Notes: a model not told the origin generated them from the letters alone. A stretch of 64,000 nucleotides of DNA from Ophioderma brevispina (GCA_023653785.1 JAMKCH010079091.1:1-64000); one strand, 5' to 3'; numbered from the stretch's first letter, positions 1-12,314 are shown. Made by a program: numbers and translations.

Positions 1-1940
1 ATATATAAATAGTACAATATCAAATGTAGATTTTGTCAATACGTTACTTATTTTTTGCTTCGATTCACCCTGAAAGAACCAGGAGAACACCCCTGGGGCA
101 TTGAATGGCATGGGGTGTAATGGTGGTTAATATTTTAAATCAATCTTAAATTAAGCTTGTTTCCATGCCGTTTTCATAGGAAGATTGTTTTACCTTATGG
201 CAAAATTGACTCAACAAATCTAAAATGCAACATGTGAAATCCATGAAAAATCGCTAACTTTAGTACCATATGAACAATTTATTCAATTTGGCAACACTAT
301 TTTTGAAAAAAATCATGTGACCAAGTTTTAAAATTTTGAATTATTAATAATTTGATTAAAATGGAAAATTAAGAAACCCTAATTTTTGCGCCCATTCCAC
401 ATTTTCCAAGGAATTGTAAACTGGCGACACCGCCCCACAAGAACTGACTCACGTGCAATAATAACCGGACTACAAAAATCCTTTCAAAAAGAATGTTGTT
501 ACTTGCCTGGGATACTTATTCTGGTACAACCATGAGATAATACATTTGTTGTGGTATATTTTTGCCCACTTGTGTAATTAATTAACATGCACTTTGGCTA
601 AAAGCCTCGGGAAGAAAGTAAAAAGTCGGGGGGAAAAATGCCTTATAAGCTATCATTTTTCCACACCCCCCTGTTTCCATAATGTAACCTTGATAAAACC
701 TTTGGTCCCAGAGTGATTGATTGCTTAGGAATGTTTCTCTTGATCAAATCATGAGGATAGAATTCACTCTTGAGGAATTATCCCCCCCACCAAAAATATT
801 GATGCGGCACCTAATTTAAGCGGGCGGGGACGTGAATCAAAAATATTTTTTATGGTGCCTAAATCGTCGATGGTCGCACAGTTGACAAAAAGTCGGGTCC
901 TTTTTTAAAGTCTGATTGCCCGTCTGATTGTACGTCGCAGCATGCCCAACATCAGCACTAATATAACGCTGGCGCGCTGGCTTAACCCTAAAAGGCCGGG
1001 TTTTTTGGACGTCGGGCGCCCCTAGTAACTGTAACAGATTGATAAACTATACATTGTGGTATATACCAATGGATAGCTATGGCCCTCCCGAGTACATTGA
1101 TACCAACAAAAAATGTAAAAACAAAAATGCCATTCTGGAGCACACAAATATGACCAGGTATAATGTTAATGTTTATTTTAAAAAAAGTACAAAATTAAAA
1201 AAAAAAATCGCAAAATTCATGGTTTTTCGCCATTTTTTCAAGCAAAAGTTTTATTTTTTGGCCATGATTTGTGTCAAAGTAATGTACACATGCTCTTACT
1301 ACAATAAATCAATAAATAAGATAAAACATAGTGTAACTGTATCCTAGCACAAAAAACTGGATTCTGCTGTTCCGTAATAATAGCTTTGATATTTGGAAGC
1401 CATTTTTTGTATTCAGCATTGTCAAACTCCCTAATGACAAGTTTTCATTAAATTACTGTAGATTTTACAGGTGATGTAATACATTTTACCACAACTGTAA
1501 AATTTACAGTATATTCAATGTAAAAATGCAGTGTGGATAGGCCACTAATAGGGGTGTTCGGCGTGCTTTTTTATTCTCCACACATTCACAATCTCTGTAA
1601 TAACTCACCAAATATATGTTTTTAATCGTTTTGATTACATTAATTTTTACATATACTGTAAAATTTAAGGTAATTTGTTGGCAGGATTTTACTGTAAACT
1701 TAACAGTATTTTTTGACAGTGTACATATGATAATATTATTTAAAACAATTTAATTTCCATCAAGTAACAATGATTAAGATTTTTAATTTTAAGACCACTA
1801 TCAAACTTGTATTTGTGGTGAAATTAAAATTGTTCATCACTTTTGCATGAGAAAAATTTAACTACAAAGTGAGTATTGCGAGGTTTGAACCGCGCTTTGT
1901 TTGAGAAGAGGACCCCCCAACCAAGGGCAACTTGCTAGTT
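1..1940. other. AT-rich stretch, no gene seen
   Basis: No coding, RNA or element signature that I can support. The 102-codon frame at 1039-1347 is Lys-rich low-complexity translation of AT-rich DNA. Confidence 0.4.
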
Positions 1941-2059
1941 CGCCATGACCCACAAAATAGGCAATTTCAACCTTCACGGCAGGGCCCCACCTCTGAATCT
2001 GGATGGAAGTGACAGGGGTGGGGGGATGTGCGATTGGACTTTCAAAGTAGGGGCATCCG

Positions 2060-2370
2060 CTGAGGACTTTAAGGGGAAAAAGGGTGTCAGTTGGTGTAGG
2101 AGGATGCAAACCTGGGGTCAATCAGTACGAGTCCTCTCACATCCTTGGAAAAAGGGGGTCATTCAGTGAGGGCACCATATGCTGAGTTCCATCAGTGACA
2201 ATAGCGGTGGCTTCGTGAGGAATAAATAGAAATTAAGGGGCCATTCCGTGACATTTGATTAAAAATGGGAGACATCAACTTAGAGTAAAAAACGGGGGTC
2301 GTTCAGTGACAGAGTAAAAATGGGTCTTTCAGTGACGGCGGGTTTTTAAACAAGGGCTTAATAGTGCGCA
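2060..2370. repeat. Degenerate tandem repeats with GGGGTCATTCAGTGAC motif
   Basis: The motif occurs five or so times with changes (GGGGTCAATCAGTACG, GGGGGTCATTCAGTGAGG, GGGCCATTCCGTGACA, GGGGGTCGTTCAGTGACA, GGGTCTTTCAGTGACG), each followed or preceded by an A-rich stretch. Confidence 0.6.
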
Positions 2371-3128
2371 CATCCCCGTCACCTATTTTTAGGGAGCCCC
2401 CCACCGGGGGGGGGGCTGGCCCACCCCTGGTCAGCCCTCCTATAGGGAGTCTGTACATGTCCTCTGCGATCCTGCTTTTTTGTCTGAATGTAAAGGGTGA
2501 TTTTTAGAAAATTTTTAATACCCTAAAAGGGGCTAAAACATATTTCAACCTAAAAAGAGGGATCAAATATTATTGATGTCCCATTCTCCTACTTTTTTCA
2601 CCCCCACCAAAGTAATTTATGAACACTTTCCTAAATACACCTATTTTGGTGATATTTTTGCAACTTTGCTACAAAGCCACCATGCATTTTTCACCCGACC
2701 CCCTATTTAGGGCATTTTATCTGTCCTCTCACCATCCCCTATTTTTTTAGGCCATACGCTATACCGCCCATATCCTCCATATGTTCCCCCTCCCCACATG
2801 GCCACCCCCTTCCCGGCACCCGGTCCCGAGCATTTAGTAATTCGGTGGATTTTCGCTACTGGGCGGATTGATTTTCGTTGTCGGTTAATAGCCTGTTGGT
2901 ATTCCACCCTCACTCAAGCTACTCGGGTTCCAGCCCCTGTTTCCAGCGCACAAAAATTGCAGGGTTACCAAACCAGTGTTGGTGTTTGAGGTTTGGCATA
3001 ATAAGCGAAATCGGCATTACAGATTTAGGATGCATTGTGACCGTTTGACAAATCAGATTATGGTTTTAATAATTAATGTTTTTATAACTATTCCAGTAAT
3101 ATAGCCAATAAAAATCATGAAAACATTA

Positions 3129-3148
3129 AAAAAAAAAAAAAAAAAAAA
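3129..3148. repeat. Poly(A) tract
   Basis: A run of about 20 A in AT-rich sequence. Confidence 0.9.
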
Positions 3149-4640
3149 TGTTTTCTATATTTTTAAAATGTCAAATAATATCTTATAACTATTTTTCGAA
3201 ATTACTAAAATACAAGTTTCCTGAAATATTGCGGGGTCAAGGTCAGGGAGTCTAAAATATTACCGGAGTTCAATGCCGATTTTATCTTATTGTTTTTCGC
3301 ACTTTGTTTTTAGACTGAACTCAGTGACTTGATTTTTTATTAATATCTTTTGTATGGGCCCAATACATAAATTAGCCGGGAATTCGTTGGGTATTCGTAT
3401 CCTGCATGCTGTCGCCGTTGTTGCGTCCCGAACGATCAAAATAGTCCGGGGAAAATAATAGTTGGGGACTCGACTGCACTCAGCCCAGCCGCGGGATGAC
3501 TGCATCAGTGCTGATCGGCCGTTCCAGCATCGCCCAACACTACCGGAACTTCAAATCCTTGTCCGTTGTTTAACATTGCAGTGGATGTTTCAAATGTCAA
3601 GCAGTCGTTTTTTGACTTTCAGTGATTTATGGTCGTTCTGAAATATGGCAGCCATTTAATTCAAAGACTATTAACGGTTGGTGCCCGTGAGCATTGCCAT
3701 CGTTGGACTTTCATATTCAGCATCGGATTCATGGATTCAGAAATCTAGCATGCACATCTCAGCTAACTTCAAGTTCAACATGCATACACAGGCATGTCTC
3801 AACATTAACCGCTTGGATTTGTCGACAATCATCATCATCATCATGAATGATCGCGAGTTACTAACTACTTACAACTGAGATGTATATATTCATCTCAGCT
3901 TACACTATTCCATGATTCATTGGCACTGCCATTTTAATGAGTTAGTTGCATGTTGTAGTCTAGTGCCATAAATAACAATATACATCAGCCTATCTCGCGA
4001 GTGAGGAGATGATGAAATCATCATCATGTCAGCTTCATGACTTGTCAGTTCATGCAATTGCAGTTCTCAAAGCGCAAATTTAAACGGGGCAATAAACGGG
4101 CAACATGATCCTGAGGAAACAAAACCGTCTAAAAAAGTTTCAAAACCCAAAATGCGGGCATGGCATGGATGGTGAGGTAAGTGCTTAATTCTTATTTCGT
4201 TTCTGGTACAATTCTGTATTGTATCTGTATCTGGTTGTGTCGGTAGGTATATCAATCTACAATTCCATAATTAAAAAAATGGAACGCTTCATTCATGTGC
4301 CATAAAGAAATTCTACATTACTAATGACAAAAATGAAAGAATTCTATTGTGCCAACACCTACAACAGGCTACATGATACATGATATATCTATGAATTTGG
4401 CAGCCTCAAAACGATATAACAAACTGCACGTTAAAGGACCGCAGGCGCATGGCATACTTAGTGTACTTTATGTGTGCGTTTTGTGTATGTATTTTAATCC
4501 TTGTCAATTTGCCTGAATAACTTGAAATGAAAGGATGTTGGTGGCAGATCCACTGACTTATCCAAAACAAAATGAGTGTACTTAAAGGGGGATGTCCTGA
4601 TTTAGGTCCTTTTCATCTTAAGGGAGGGGTATTTAATTTA

Positions 4641-4860
4641 TTACGCCGAAGGGGGGCAATGAGATTTTAAGGGGGGAACCCGAAAAATTTTTGTAAAGCG
4701 GGAACGTGAAATTTTTTTATTATCAACGCGAGCGGGGGGAACTGAACTTTTAAAATCCGCATGATCAAGGAGGGAACGTGAAATTTTTGAACGGAAGCGA
4801 TGGGGGAACGCGAAAATTGTTGCCGAAAAAAGTTGAAAATACTCCATTCCCCCCGCATAA
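4641..4860. repeat. Degenerate tandem repeats with GGGGAACGTGAAATTTTT motif
   Basis: Four imperfect units (GGGGGAACCCGAAAAATTTTT, GCGGGAACGTGAAATTTTTT, GGGGGAACTGAACTTTTAAA, GGAGGGAACGTGAAATTTTT, then GGGGGAACGCGAAAATTG) spaced about 40-65 bases apart. Open frames here are products of the repeat. Confidence 0.65.
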
Positions 4861-5667
4861 ATAATATCCGCTCCCTAAAGGTCAGGGCCGCTCGTAATTA
4901 TAGCCCGCCCAAGAAGCCCCAGAATTTTTACTGGAAATGGGGGTCCCCCCCCCCCAACATGGGTGGTAGGTACCGGTATCAGAATAAGCTACTATTTTTC
5001 TCATTACCCTGTGGACATCTTATTAGATCCAAATGATGTTTTGGTTTGGAAGTTATGAGCAAAATGTGCCCAATTTTGGGCGACCAATCAATCAGTACCT
5101 ATGGGACTTACAACAGTCATGTTTTTTTAAGCTCTCGCATTATTTATATCATGAATGGTTGGCGCGAAACTTTACCGATGGGGTTTTTGGGGGGGGGGGG
5201 GGGGGAAGTCCATCTAATCAATATGAAAACTTCATATCATTAAAACGGCCCAGCCCCCTTTTTATAAAAATTACAATGGCCTGCCCGTCACCCCATAACC
5301 CTATCTGTAAAGTTGCGCTCCGATATTTCAACCCGTTTTGATGTGAGAGCTAAAAACGTGATTTTTGCAATTCTTTAGGAATACTGTGTAAAATTGGGAT
5401 TTTGGCAAAATTAGGCGTTTGGGAGTAGCAAAAACAATTAAAAATTTGTAAAATATCAATTAGATATTTGCCTCCCCAGAATTTCACATTTTCCAAAAAA
5501 TTTCACTTACCCCCCAGCCTCCCCCCGCCACCGAAAAAGAGATGGGGCGCCGCCACTGTGCAATTTGTTTTACACTATACGTGTCTTGCCATACTTGGAG
5601 ATGTAATACATGTAATTTATAATGTATCAAAAGGTCCCCAAAAGAGGTAGGTATCAATGTAGAAACC

Positions 5668-5900
5668 TATGGTAAAAACAAGAAAAATCAGTAAGCTTCC
5701 CACAATGCATTGCTTCCATTGAAGTTTTTGTACCGGTTTGTCAGTGAATCGTTAGAGATGAACACTCGTAAATGCAAGTTTGTATCATAACTGTCAATTT
5801 ACCACGTTTCACACTAACGATTCACTCAGTACCTGTACAAAAACCTCCATTGGAAGCATGTATTGTGGGAGTACTGAAATCTTCTCTTGTAAAACAAACT
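5668..5900. repeat. Foldback element with ~95-bp arms
   Basis: Arms at about 5668-5763 and 5806-5900 are reverse complements of each other. Matching landmarks are CCCACAATGCATTGCTTCCA on the left and TGGAAGCATGTATTGTGGG on the right, and GTGAATCGTTAG against CTAACGATTCAC close to the loop. Probably a non-autonomous palindromic transposon. Confidence 0.75.
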
Positions 5901-5994
5901 CTTGTTTTTTGGCTATTTTATAAAACTTTTTTTAGAAATGCAGTTTTATTATTTTAAATGGACCTTGCATAAATTCATATTTCAAATTTTCTAG

Positions 5995-6066
5995 CCAAAT
6001 ACAAATGAGTCGGCTACCGATCATTGGGACAGTGAAGAGAGCAACGAAGAACTTTATAAGGAAGAG
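5995..6066 (+). other. Exon-like DHW unit 1
   Basis: A 72-base open segment bounded by ...ttttctag and gtaaat. It encodes PNTNESATDHWDSEES followed by NEELYKEE. The core ATDHW recurs with nucleotide similarity at 7455, 8386, 8746 and about 9752 on the same strand. I recognise no domain. It may be a real exon of a gene with tandemly duplicated exons or a relic of one. Confidence 0.45.
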
Positions 6067-6099
6067 GTAAATACTGTGACCCAAAAAACACTTGTGTAC

Positions 6100-6559
6100 T
6101 TAAGGCGACTCGATGATGGTGCCGGAATTTCCTAACAAATTGTGTGTTTTGCCTATTTGTATAATACATAAAAGTGTAATTTGAGCTAAAAGCTCAAATC
6201 AATTCTTCATGAAAATCACAATTTGTATAAAAAAATTACGGATTTGGAATTTTGGGTATAGTTAGGGTATCTTCACTGTGCGTATTAATGCACCCACAAG
6301 TGCATTGCCTGACCTTGATTTTTAGTAAAAACATTTGAAAACGCGTCACAATCAAGAGCTTTGAGCGAATGCATCAGTTGGTGTCTGATGTCAGCCGAGA
6401 AAGCTAGACTGATGTACATATGTTTACTCATTATACCCAAAATTTCTGTTTCATTTGGAATTGAGGCCTTCTATGTGGAACTACATACTGTATACACTTG
6501 ACTCTTTTATTTAACCCTTAAAAACATTAAAATTTCAAAATCTCTGAGTCAGCCTTTAA
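6100..6559. mobile_element. Possible TTAA-flanked MITE (family D)
   Basis: The left end TTAAGGCGACTCGATGAT and the right end, read in complement, TTAAAGGCTGACTCAGAGAT match with a few changes. Another left end of this family stands at 47502. The interior is AT-rich and noncoding. Confidence 0.5.
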
Positions 6560-6802
6560 TAACCAAATGAGAGTTTAACGTGTTGAAATTATTTTTGTAA
6601 ATGTAAACTTTGTCTCCATTATAACATTCACTGTCGGATGTGGAGTACATACAAGTAGCTCATTTCCCTAATTACAAAACATTGCAACTTTCCTTAGTTC
6701 AAAGTGTAATTCATTCCATTTTTTATACAAGCTTTTGCAAGCTGCAGTGCAGGATGCCACCCAAAAAAGAGGGAATGAAGAAAAAAAATGTCATCATTAA
6801 AA

Positions 6803-7166
6803 TTAGAGGTGCAACGAGAGATTCAGGCATCCATACTGCAATCTGTAGCACTGTTTCCTATAGATTAGACACCAATAGATTCCCTACCTTTTATTTGGCT
6901 ACCGAAATAACTGAAAAGGAAAATGAAAACAAAGGGTGATTTGTATATACATGTGTATGCTTATATTTTTTTCAATAAGCAAACAAGGCCATTTCGTATT
7001 TTCTCTATACAAATTATAATTTCACAATTTTTTGTACGAAAGAAACAGTTCTCAGCTTAATCATTTCAGATGGGGATATTTTTATACGGCTTTACACCAC
7101 GCAGAAATCAGAATTTTACATTTCTTAGGATATCTGTTATTTGACATCTTCTCGTTGCACCTTTAA
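6803..7166. mobile_element. TTAA-flanked MITE (family L)
   Basis: The left end TTAGAGGTGCAACGAGAGAT and the right end, complemented, TTAAAGGTGCAACGAGAAGAT form an inverted repeat around a 364-bp AT-rich body. One TTAA has decayed to TTAG. Confidence 0.65.
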
Positions 7167-7454
7167 AAGGCGGGCTTTTACAGTTTCTCATAAATTCACA
7201 TCGTCCGCTAGATCTCTGCAATTGTCAGTTTGAAAAATTTTGTTTCACAGAACTCTTTTACATACAAGGGGCATGAATGACAAGACGTGACATGAGCAAG
7301 GGTATTATATTGTTACTCAAGCAATAACCCCAGTGGGAGCATTTGAATTTTTGAAGTTCTCAAGTTCTTCTCTCTAAGTTCTATGATGAGCTCTATCAGG
7401 CCACTTGCCTCATTGTTCAACTAACTTATGCCTTTTTTTTTGCTTTTATGTCTG

Positions 7455-7514
7455 CAAATGCGCTTCAACAGATCACTGGACAGTGAAAGAAATTGAAGCA
7501 GATCTCTACATGAG
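7455..7514 (+). other. Exon-like DHW unit 2
   Basis: The segment encodes STDHWTVKEIEADLYMR and is followed by a good donor (gtgagt at 7515). The acceptor side is decayed (tctgcaaatg, no AG). The nucleotide core CAACAGATCACTGGACAGTG is nearly the same as in units 3 and 4. Confidence 0.4.
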
Positions 7515-8385
7515 GTGAGTGTTTGTAAGTAATAATTTCATTATCCAAATGTCACAGGTCCAAATCATACTGCCGCTGCCAACACATTTATCCCACTCCC
7601 ACAGGTACCCAGTTCCTGATGAAACAATTTTGTCATTTGATTTCATGTTGAGATATAGAATGTTAAAACAACCCAGCCCTAATGATAGCAAAAATGACCC
7701 ATAAATTTTACATACAGCCCACTCCTAATCCTAATTAAGTTACGGTACGGCAAACTTAAAGTAGCCTACTCTTAATGTTCCTATCTGCTTTTGGTATGTT
7801 ATAGCTGTATTCTTCTAGTGCCTGGAACTCGTTGCGAGCAAAATGAAGAATTTCATATTTCTGATGCGCCAGTTCCATTTCATACATTAATCAGGACATG
7901 GATCCTGATTTCTGAATTTCAAACAAATCTTGATAATTGCCAGAAAAGTCTTGAAATATTTTTTGCCCTCCCTCTTTCTGCAGCTTCAAAAACACTAAAA
8001 CCTTAACGTCAGGAGACTCTGCCACTGTGTACTCCATGAAGAGGCCCTAAAGTGGATTCAGAAAATATACACCAGTCACACCATCCACAAGTAGCTTTTT
8101 GCTACACATGCAGTTCTATTTTTGGGTTCTCCTATAGGAAATTTCACAATTTTTAATCATTTCCATACGGGGTTATTTGGAATGATCCTTGATAGAGAGC
8201 TTTACACCAAATGTGCCAAATTATATTTTCATGTACATTTTTTTTTTTAGGACACCGTAGTTGAAATCTGTCATTGGCACCTCAAAAATACTTATACATG
8301 GGACTAAAGACATCTTTTGATCCCATACCTGTAGAACATTGTGCTTAATGACCATCAATCATGTTTGTTTTTACCTATGTATCAG

Positions 8386-8443
8386 CCAAATACAATGACC
8401 CGGCAACAGATCACTGGATAGTGAAGAAAGTGACATGGCCAAG
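8386..8443 (+). other. Exon-like DHW unit 3
   Basis: A 58-base segment between ...ctatgtatcag and gtgggtg. In the frame shared with the other units it reads PATDHWIVKKVTWPR. Its start CCAAATACAATGA matches the start of unit 1 (CCAAATACAAATGA) with one base less, so the shared frame is offset at the acceptor. Confidence 0.45.
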
Positions 8444-8745
8444 GTGGGTGTTGCTTGTTTTAGAATTCATCTAAATCTCTCTTAAAAATAGTCGCATTAT
8501 GAGTGTGTTTGCAGTGTTAGTCAGTAATTTCATACATTGTAAAAGTCCTGCAACTTTATTTCATGGAAAGTAGCTAGACCCATTCCGCTTCAAAATGATG
8601 TCCTTGTTGGAAACCTGAAGATTGTCACGCTTCTATTTTTTTGTGTAATTTGGTCAAAGCAAGAGCTTTAAAATTCTTTTATTTATTTGTTATTTTGTTA
8701 TTTCTTTCACATTTTTTAAATACATGCATACGTTTACAAATACAG

Positions 8746-8816
8746 GGAGCCGCTACAGATGACCTGCAACATGATCACTGGACCGTGAAGAGAGTGAAAC
8801 AGTACAGGATCAAGAG
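8746..8816 (+). other. Exon-like DHW unit 4
   Basis: A 71-base open segment between acceptor (acaaatacag) and donor (gtgggt). It encodes GAATDDLQHDHWTVKRV then KQYRIKR. Basic residues after the motif are shared in part with unit 3. A decayed LINE starts directly downstream. Confidence 0.5.
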
Positions 8817-8864
8817 GTGGGTTTGTCAATTAGAGCTGTGTTTTACTTGTACTTGTGTTTTGAG

Positions 8865-9620
8865 GATTGAGATGTTTGCTGATGACTTGGTTTTCATGTG
8901 TGAGAATGGAGGGACTGGCAATGGAAGTTCTAAGGCTTTTCAGGCGCGGATCAGGGAGGTGGCGGACGCCCCGGTAATTCTGCACAATGTTTCACAATCA
9001 ACCCATTTTGGACCAATTTTCAACCTCCGCCCCCGGTAATTTGGACGTTTTTCCATGCCTGGAGCTGCCCCTGCTTTGAAGTAAGGGTCTGACGTAAACC
9101 ATGTAATACAAGAAAACAAAGGTTTGGTGAGTGGGGGTGGAGAGGGAGGTGGAGTGGAGTAAGGTAAACCTATTCTGCATGTGTGTTGGAAGAGGATGCT
9201 TCAGTGTTGGGTGTAAGAACTGATCCATGGGATATGCACAAAGATAGAAGAGAGTGACGCCAAGTTGGGCGAAGAGATTTTGTGTGTGGACGATGCGAAA
9301 GTCATAAGTGTGATGGGAATCAATGAAGATTTCATGTAGCCTTGGGTGGGACAGATTAGTGGTGGTGGATTCGAGGCGGCTGCCGCTAAGCAGTGGCGTG
9401 ACCAGCTTTTTTCAGGGGAGGGGACCTATATTTCAGGGGGGCAAGCATTTAAAATCTGTTAGTATAGTGTACTGGCTATGTGAATCACTATTTTCAGGGG
9501 GCAAGGGGGAGGGGGAAGATGCCCCACGGGTGGGGGGGGGGTGGGGGAAGCTCCCCCCCCCCTCGGGCTATGCCACTGGACACTAGAGTGAGGTATGGTT
9601 TGTGGGTGAAGCGTCACCTC
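8865..9620 (+). mobile_element. Decayed LINE fragment (RT catalytic box and Cys-rich 3' part)
   Basis: At 8871-8905 the frame reads MFADDLVFMCEN, the FADD/YADD box of non-LTR reverse transcriptase. From about 9118 it continues with phrases such as VNPC...C and IHGICTKIE in shifting frames. These parallel the Cys-rich 3' part of the related LINE at 15.48-17.39 kb. It is interrupted by unrelated sequence (about 8940-9117) and by a hAT-like insertion at 9391-9578. Frameshifts and stops show it is dead. Confidence 0.65.
9391..9578. mobile_element. hAT-like non-autonomous element inserted in the LINE
   Basis: A 188-bp G-rich element starting CAGTGGCGTGACCAG and ending GGCTATGCCACTG. This is the same terminal type as the element at 46967-47320. 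The flanks (GCCGCTAAG left, GACACTAG right) could be a worn 8-bp duplication. The LINE reading EAAA...TRVRYG continues across it. Confidence 0.65.
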
Positions 9621-9751
9621 TAATTTTCATTGCTTACTTTGGTACCTAACTAAGGCTAACTTGAATTGTGAATATCCTCTGGCTGATATGTAATAAGCAT
9701 TTGATAAAAAAGTTCCTCATTGTATACTTGATTCTTTTACACATATTTACA

Positions 9752-9802
9752 GTCCATTGACTGAAAAATGAACCGCCACAGATCATTGTACCAGTGAGGA
9801 GA
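9752..9802 (+). other. Exon-like DHW unit 5 (decayed)
   Basis: After atatttacag the sequence includes CCACAGATCATTGTACCAGTGAGGAG cut into ATDHCTSEE in translation. The Trp codon is changed to Cys and there is no good donor. It looks like a degenerate copy. Confidence 0.3.
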
Positions 9803-9959
9803 CACACAGAATGTACACAGAGTGGTTTTGAGTGTTTCACCTATTCACCGTTTACTGTACAGATGTGCAAAAGACCAGTGGAAGGTGGATGTCCGCCACT
9901 TCATTCACTTGTCGCAATAATGCTTTTGGTTTTTAATGTGACACGAGGAGATTTGTTTT

Positions 9960-10275
9960 TAGGATACAATTTCTCTCAAATTTCACTGGATCGGAAGTAG
10001 ACCACCTACCGAGAACAAAGAAAAGCAGACTGTCCAAAGAAAGCCGCACACTTTTGAACTTGCCTGCTATCGTAACCGTTTCCCATAGAAAACCATGCTT
10101 TGAATTTCTGTTGTGCACGACATAAATTACAAATCATCTCTTATTACATAAAGCAGCGTATTCGCAGATTCCACTGGTCAGGTGTGTCTAATACATTGGT
10201 ACGGTATGCATTCCATTAAGCAAAAACAGGGTTCCAAAAAAATTGGGGGCGCTTTCTGGAAATGTCCTCATGCCT
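9960..10275. repeat. Dispersed repeat G, copy 1
   Basis: Shares several blocks in the same order with 32160-32492: ATACAATTTCTCTCAAATTTC, CCATAGAAAACCATGCTT, CTGTTGTGCACGAC and AAATTGGGGGCGCTT. The end resembles the termini of the element at 59379-59930 (GAGCGCCCCCAATTTTT), so it may be a related transposon. Confidence 0.65.
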
Positions 10276-10279
10276 CTTT

Positions 10280-12000
10280 CATTCAGGTAGAGTACACGTA
10301 GAGACAAACCATCACATTATCCATTTGTTTCACTCTCATTTGACCGTGAAGTTTAAGTATTATTGCTATCATTTGAATTTGAATATATGCCTTGTATTAG
10401 TTGCAGGCATTATACTATGGGTCCTACAATGTATTAAACCATCCACAGGCAATCCATTTTGAGGTGTATTGTGAACAACCCAATAAATCAAACTCTGAGA
10501 TCAAAAGTGAGGGTTTTTTCTCTAATCACAAGCTCATTAACTCAGTTAATTTCAGTCCAATGTTGGTCACGAGTTTTCCTTTATAATTTCAAAGTTTTCA
10601 GCCTTAAAGTGGTTTGCAAAATAAAGAGGCCTACATGGTTCTAGCACTGCTTGTTGATGAATAAGGTTAAAGTGTCTTCTCAAAATTCCAACTAATGTAC
10701 TTACTTTGTTACATAATGAGTAAAGTTGGGATTTCTGCATCTTCACAGACCACTGTGTTATCAATCTGCATAACAAATTAAACATAAGAAATCTGTAATA
10801 TTTTGAAGGACTGAATCTTGGGTGATCGTTTTGTAACGATCCGATCATGTTATAATCGATGCAGGTCATTGGTTCCCCATGTAACAAAACCCAAAATTTT
10901 ATGTCCCCATTTTTAACGTTACGATGGGAACCAATTGTATTGTCCTGAAAACCGAATGTAAATTGACATGTAAAGTGCTTCAATTGCTTCTATACATACT
11001 TCATGTATATCGTGCAAAGTTTGTAAAGACATACATCTAAAACCTTTAACATTTTGAATATCCTTTGGGTGATCTGTGGTACACCCGTGTAAACGCGACA
11101 CCACATGGTGTCCCCTCTAGCACTTGTGCGTACAAAACATTGTTTTTATATGCAGGGTGACCATTTGTACTAATAATTTTATTGTGCCCCTAAAATAACC
11201 AAAATGTACATACAAACCTATATACATAAATTATCTTTAAACACATCAGAAAATTTGGGTTTGTTGTCCACATTTGACACAGGGACAACCGGAAAGCAGT
11301 TTTATTGTAATAGTTTTAAGTTTTGAAAGTACTTTTTGACTAATTTGATTGTTATTAATGAGGAATGGTTATTATAATATATGTGTTCAAGAAATTATTG
11401 AGATCCTCCTTAATTTTTGTTTGTTTCCTTTTTTCTCTCAAAATGTCACCAGTTGATACCAAAAAATTTGACAGAAAAACCCTACTGATGGGCGGGAATT
11501 TACCCTACAGGAGACCATTGCTGCTAACGGCCGGGTCTTCATTTAATGTTTTCTGAAAAATTTCGCTTAGAGGGCAAAAAATTACCACAACGGCAATAAC
11601 AAACCAGAATGCTGAATTATGCTGGTCGGGGACACGTCTAGCTGATCCGAAGCGTCTATTGCCATTACTGTTGTTCGGATCGCTTTACTGCAGGAGCATC
11701 AGTGCCTGTTTAGGGTATAGAATCAGGGGCTAAACGACAGCCGTCAGTTGGAATATTATTGTTGTTACACAAATGGCGCACCCCCCCTGAGGCCTTGTGC
11801 ATGAAGACCTGCGGGAAACGGCCTGTTTTCACTTGCTGTTGACGGTAATTACACGCACTACATGATTTGAAACAGCACCTGGGAAAAAATGATTGTTACC
11901 ATAATATTGAATTTGGATTAGGGCCGGGGGGTTATGGGGGGTCGAAGCCAGTGTACTTGAAAATGATTGTTGTTAATTTTCCTAAATTAGTCGGTATTAT
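10280..12000. other. No gene seen
   Basis: Apart from the hairpin at 10866 I see nothing definable. The minus-strand frame at 10567-10983 (138 codons) has no domain, no splice support and ordinary AT-rich composition. Confidence 0.35.
10866..10938. repeat. Short hairpin
   Basis: CATTGGTTCCCCATGTAAC at the left pairs with GTTACGATGGGAACCAATTG at the right, about 33 bases apart. Confidence 0.55.
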
Positions 12001-12004
12001 AAGG

Positions 12005-12230
12005 TTATAATCATATTGTAGCGCCATGTCACCAAAGTTTTAAAAACCATGCAAAATTTTTGCTCTGGTTGCCATGGTAACCTGTAAGGCCTCTCGATTG
12101 GCTAAACACTGGAACGAATGGAACTAAATAACTAAAAACATGTACGGGGTAACGAAACTTGGGGGACATATGCAGGAGGTAACTACGGAGTGAACCATGA
12201 AGCCGGTATTTTTAATCCGTGACATGGGAA
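12005..12230. repeat. Dispersed repeat H, copy 1
   Basis: Blocks ATCATATTGTAGC, AAAGTTTT, GTTGCCATGGTAAC, GGCCTCT...GGCTAAACA and ACCATGAAGCCGG occur in the same order at 36450-36660. The end of this copy also forms an inverted repeat with 12290-12314 (GAGTGAACCATGAAGCCG and complement). Confidence 0.6.
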
Positions 12231-12314
12231 ACCGGCAATCGACCCATCGCATAATTTCATGTCCGTAATTGAATTTGGAACACAATTTGAAAATCGGCTT
12301 CATGGTTCACTCGG
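12187..12314. repeat. Inverted repeat with 25-bp arms
   Basis: The left arm GAGTGAACCATGAAGCCG and the right arm CGGCTTCATGGTTCACTC are exact complements with about 80 bases between. They probably mark the ends of two oppositely oriented repeat H copies or of a foldback. Confidence 0.7.

Noticed and set aside
4641..5341. Overlapping frames on both strands
   Set aside because: Explained by the GGGGAACGTGAAATTTTT tandem repeats and G/C runs.
10567..10983. 138-codon minus-strand open frame
   Set aside because: No domain, no splice context and no compositional bias away from surrounding noncoding DNA.
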